Shown here: piece by piece, positions 36,428-38,620 of the stretch
How positions within the stretch are numbered: the stretch's first letter is position 1
Layout of the letters: each line of letters opens with the position of its first letter
Source: Candidatus Moranbacteria bacterium GW2011_GWE1_49_15
Lineage (GTDB): Bacteria; Patescibacteriota; Minisyncoccia; Moranbacterales; GWC2-37-73
Reading direction: 5' to 3'
Assembly (NCBI GenBank): GCA_001003855.1
Contig: LCPX01000002.1
Span: 1 to 38,620 of the forward strand
Length of the DNA stretch: 38,620 nt
The notes under the pieces: model-generated
Databases searched by the model: none
The model's input: the letters and a program-made list of their open reading frames with translations, nothing else
Told to the model about the DNA's origin: nothing
Position numbers and translations under genes: made by a program

Positions 36428-36757
36428 ATGGAATTCTTAATAACCTGGTTGGTGTCCGCGGTGGTCATCCTGCTGCTGTCCTATCTTTTGCCGGGAATCA
36501 CCGTCGCTGGATTCGTCAGCGCCCTGCTGGTAGCCTTGGTTTGGGGTCTGCTTAACGCATTCATAAAGCCGATCCTGCTGGTTTTGACGCTGCCCATCAA
36601 CATACTGACCCTGGGTCTTTTTACCTTCATTCTCAACGCGCTCCTGGTCATGTTGGTAGCGGCTGTCGTTCCTGGATTCCGGGTCGCTAATTTTTGGTGG
36701 GCCCTGCTCTTCAGTGTCCTCTTGTCGTTGGTCATGTTCCTGGTTTCAAAGTATTGA
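36428..36757 (+). CDS. Phage holin family 4-like (YvlD-like) membrane protein
   Basis: LPGITVAGFVSALLVALVWGLLNAFIKPILLVLTLPINILTLGLFTFILNALLVMLV. Confidence 0.85.
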   Translation: MEFLITWLVSAVVILLLSYLLPGITVAGFVSALLVALVWGLLNAFIKPILLVLTLPINILTLGLFTFILNALLVMLVAAVVPGFRVANFWWALLFSVLLSLVMFLVSKY

Positions 36758-36780
36758 AAAAAAGGGGCATCTTTGGCGCA

Positions 36781-36815
36781 GGCGCACCGTGCGAACGGTG
36801 CGCCTTTTGTTTTTG
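36781..36815 (+). terminator. Intrinsic terminator
   Basis: GGCGCACCGT-GCGA-ACGGTGCGCC then TTTTGTTTTTG. Confidence 0.85.
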
Positions 36816-36922
36816 CTTCGCATAGCTGTTTAACGGAACCGATCCTTAAGCGATCTGAATAAAGAAATAAAAACGGAAAGCAATAAAGATGAAACCAAGC
36901 AGGAAAAATAATTTTCGATAAT

Positions 36923-36953
36923 AAAAAAACACACCCTTGCGGGTGCGTTTTTT
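36923..36953 (-). terminator. Intrinsic terminator of the DEAD-box gene
   Basis: AAAAAACACACCC-TTGC-GGGTGCGTTTTTT, one mismatch. Confidence 0.75.
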
Positions 36954-36964
36954 GAAACCAAGAT

Positions 36965-38198
36965 TTATCCGACGAATGTCAGGGCGACTCCGGTCTTGCC
37001 GGCGCGTCCGGTCCTTCCGATACGGTGGATGTAATCCTCGAAGGTCGCAGGGACATCGAAGTTGATCACATGCGAAACGTTCGGGATGTCGAGTCCTCTG
37101 GAAGCGACGTCGGTCGCGACCAGGATCTGGACTATATTCTCCTTGAAAAGTTTCAAGGCTTTCTGTCTTTTGGCGTGGGATTTGTCTCCATGGATGGATT
37201 CGGCCTTGAAGCCCTTGTGGTGCAAGGCCTTGGAAAGCTTCTCCGCTCCGTGTTTGGTCCTGGAAAACACCAAGACTTTTTGGAAGTGGGTTTGCGCCAA
37301 AAGGTTATGCAACACTTCGATCTTATCCTGACCGCGATCGATGCGGACGACGTCCTGGTCGACTTGCGCGGAAGTATCCCTCTTTCTGATGGAAATCTTT
37401 TCGGGATTATTCAAGAACTCGCCGGTAAGCCTTTCGATTTCAGGCGCAAGCGTAGCGGAGAAAAGCAAAGTCTGCCTTTTCGGTGAAACGAGCGAGAGTA
37501 GATAGCGGACATCCGGGATGAATCCCATGTCGAGCATCTGGTCGGCCTCGTCCAGAACTACGTTGGCGAAACGGTCGAGGATCAGTCTCTTTCTTTGGAT
37601 AAGATCCTTGAGTCTTCCTGGCGTTCCGATCACGACGTTGTGCCTTGAACGCAATTTGTCGATCTGCGGGCGGATATTGGCTCCGCCGACGACTACTACC
37701 GAGTTAATGTGAAGTCCCTTGGAGAAAGCCACGAACTCGTCCTGGATCTGGATGGCCAATTCGCGCGTAGGCACGACGACCAGCAGTTTCTCATGCGGGT
37801 TGCGAAGGATCTTGTCGATCATAGGCACCAAGAACGCTCCGGTCTTTCCGGTTCCGGTGTTGGCCAGGCCGATCACGTCTTTTCCTTCCATGATCAAGGG
37901 AATGGTTTTTTCCTGGATCTCGGTCGGGGTTTCGAAACCTCGCTGGGCGATTATGGTTTTGAGGCGTTGGTCGATCGGGAATTCGGGGAAAAGGGTCTTG
38001 GCGATATATTTATCCTCCGCTACCGGTCCGGCCGACTTGTTGATGAACTTGTTGATGTCGATCGCGTTTCCGGTGAACCTTCCTCTTCCTCCGCTTCTTC
38101 CGCGGTTGAAGGTGTTGCTCCTGCCTCCTTGGTAACCGGATCCCGGTCCTCTTCTTTTGGGACCGCGTGGCCCGTTCGGTTTGAAATTCCTGCTTTGC
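36965..38198 (-). CDS. DEAD-box RNA helicase with Arg/Gly-rich N-terminal extension
   Basis: ANTGTGKTGAFLVPM, PTRELAIQIQ, VLDEADQMLDMGF, LLFSATLA, HRIGRTGRAGKTG; N-terminal MQSRNFKPNGPRGPKRRGPGSGYQGGRSNTFNRGRSGGRGRF. ORF extends to 38236; ATG 38198 is an alternative start. Confidence 0.92.
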
Positions 38199-38471
38199 AT
38201 TGGGTTTTTGGCCTCGGGAGTCAGGGCACATAACAAGCCGGGGGACCGATAACGGTTCCTTGCTTTTATTTGCCAGGCTCTGGGCCGATGATTGTTGTTG
38301 TAGCTCCTTGCTAGAGGGCAAGGCTCAAAAAGTGATTCCGCTTGGCGGAAAAGTCCTCTCGTTCACCCGGGCTGAAAAGCTGCGGGCTTCGCTAAACAAT
38401 GAAAATTAAAATCTATGTTTAGATACACGAGATAGTTCAAGGTATTAACATAGATGCTTATAGTAGCACGC

Positions 38472-38500
38472 TTGACTTTCCTTGTCAATAGGAGTATAAT
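38472..38500 (+). promoter_or_regulatory. Promoter TTGACT-17-TATAAT
   Basis: TTGACT 38472-38477, 17-nt spacer, TATAAT 38495-38500; directly upstream of the T-box leader. Confidence 0.85.
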
Positions 38501-38507
38501 GTATAAA

Positions 38508-38620
38508 GAGGATGAAGAGGGGATTGGCAGTCCTTTCGAGCCTGAAATAAGGCATAATCTTCGAAACAACCAGAGAGAAGTCTCCGCTTGTGAGCGGGGG
38601 AAAGCGGGTGGAACCGCGGA
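38508..38620 (+). promoter_or_regulatory. T-box leader (truncated by window end)
   Basis: AGAGAG region, stem CTCCGCT-TGTG-AGCGGGG, then canonical AAAGCGGGTGGAACCGCGG T-box sequence. Confidence 0.85.

Noticed and set aside
36428-36757. Holin-like protein as evidence for a prophage
   Set aside because: This YvlD/holin-4-like family is common in non-phage contexts, and no phage structural or integrase genes are visible in the window.

Overview
The window reads as a mostly chromosomal, gene-dense segment of what is probably a Patescibacteria/CPR (Parcubacteria-like) genome. That placement is inferred from gene content and style, not from a phylogeny. Left to right it contains: the 3' part of murA, frameshifted by an apparent small deletion; a NUDIX hydrolase; mreB; two glycosyltransferases; holB; an ftsQ-like gene; two minus-strand GT39-type membrane glycosyltransferases; a block of poorly characterised large proteins around a TraD/VirB4-like ATPase; a degenerate PP2C-like/TM/propeller-like protein; an HTH-nucleotidyltransferase-like protein; rmuC; GT2 and WecA/MraY-type envelope genes; DUF192; a ~1 kb AT-rich region ending in a structured leader and a 48-aa Lys/Ala repeat protein; prmC-prfA-rpmE; rpsB-tsf; a PSP1 protein and a TPR protein; a tRNA cluster Thr(TGT)-Tyr(GTA)-Thr(GGT)-rpmG-Trp(CCA); small membrane proteins and a flavin oxidoreductase; a DEAD-box helicase; and a T-box leader at the right edge. 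The most unusual signal is in the tRNA cluster (31.79-33.06 kb). After tRNA-Tyr and tRNA-Trp there are palindromic cassettes with a shared core. Their right arm copies the 3' end of the specific upstream tRNA, and their left arm is the reverse complement of that tRNA's T-arm. Paired core positions show compensatory differences. For tRNA-Trp there are three successive 'tRNA 3' end + terminator' modules. A second ~80-nt repeat, also with a compensatory base-pair change, sits immediately 5' of tRNA-Tyr and tRNA-Thr(GGT). No database search or folding program was run; all statements come from reading the sequence and the supplied ORF track.
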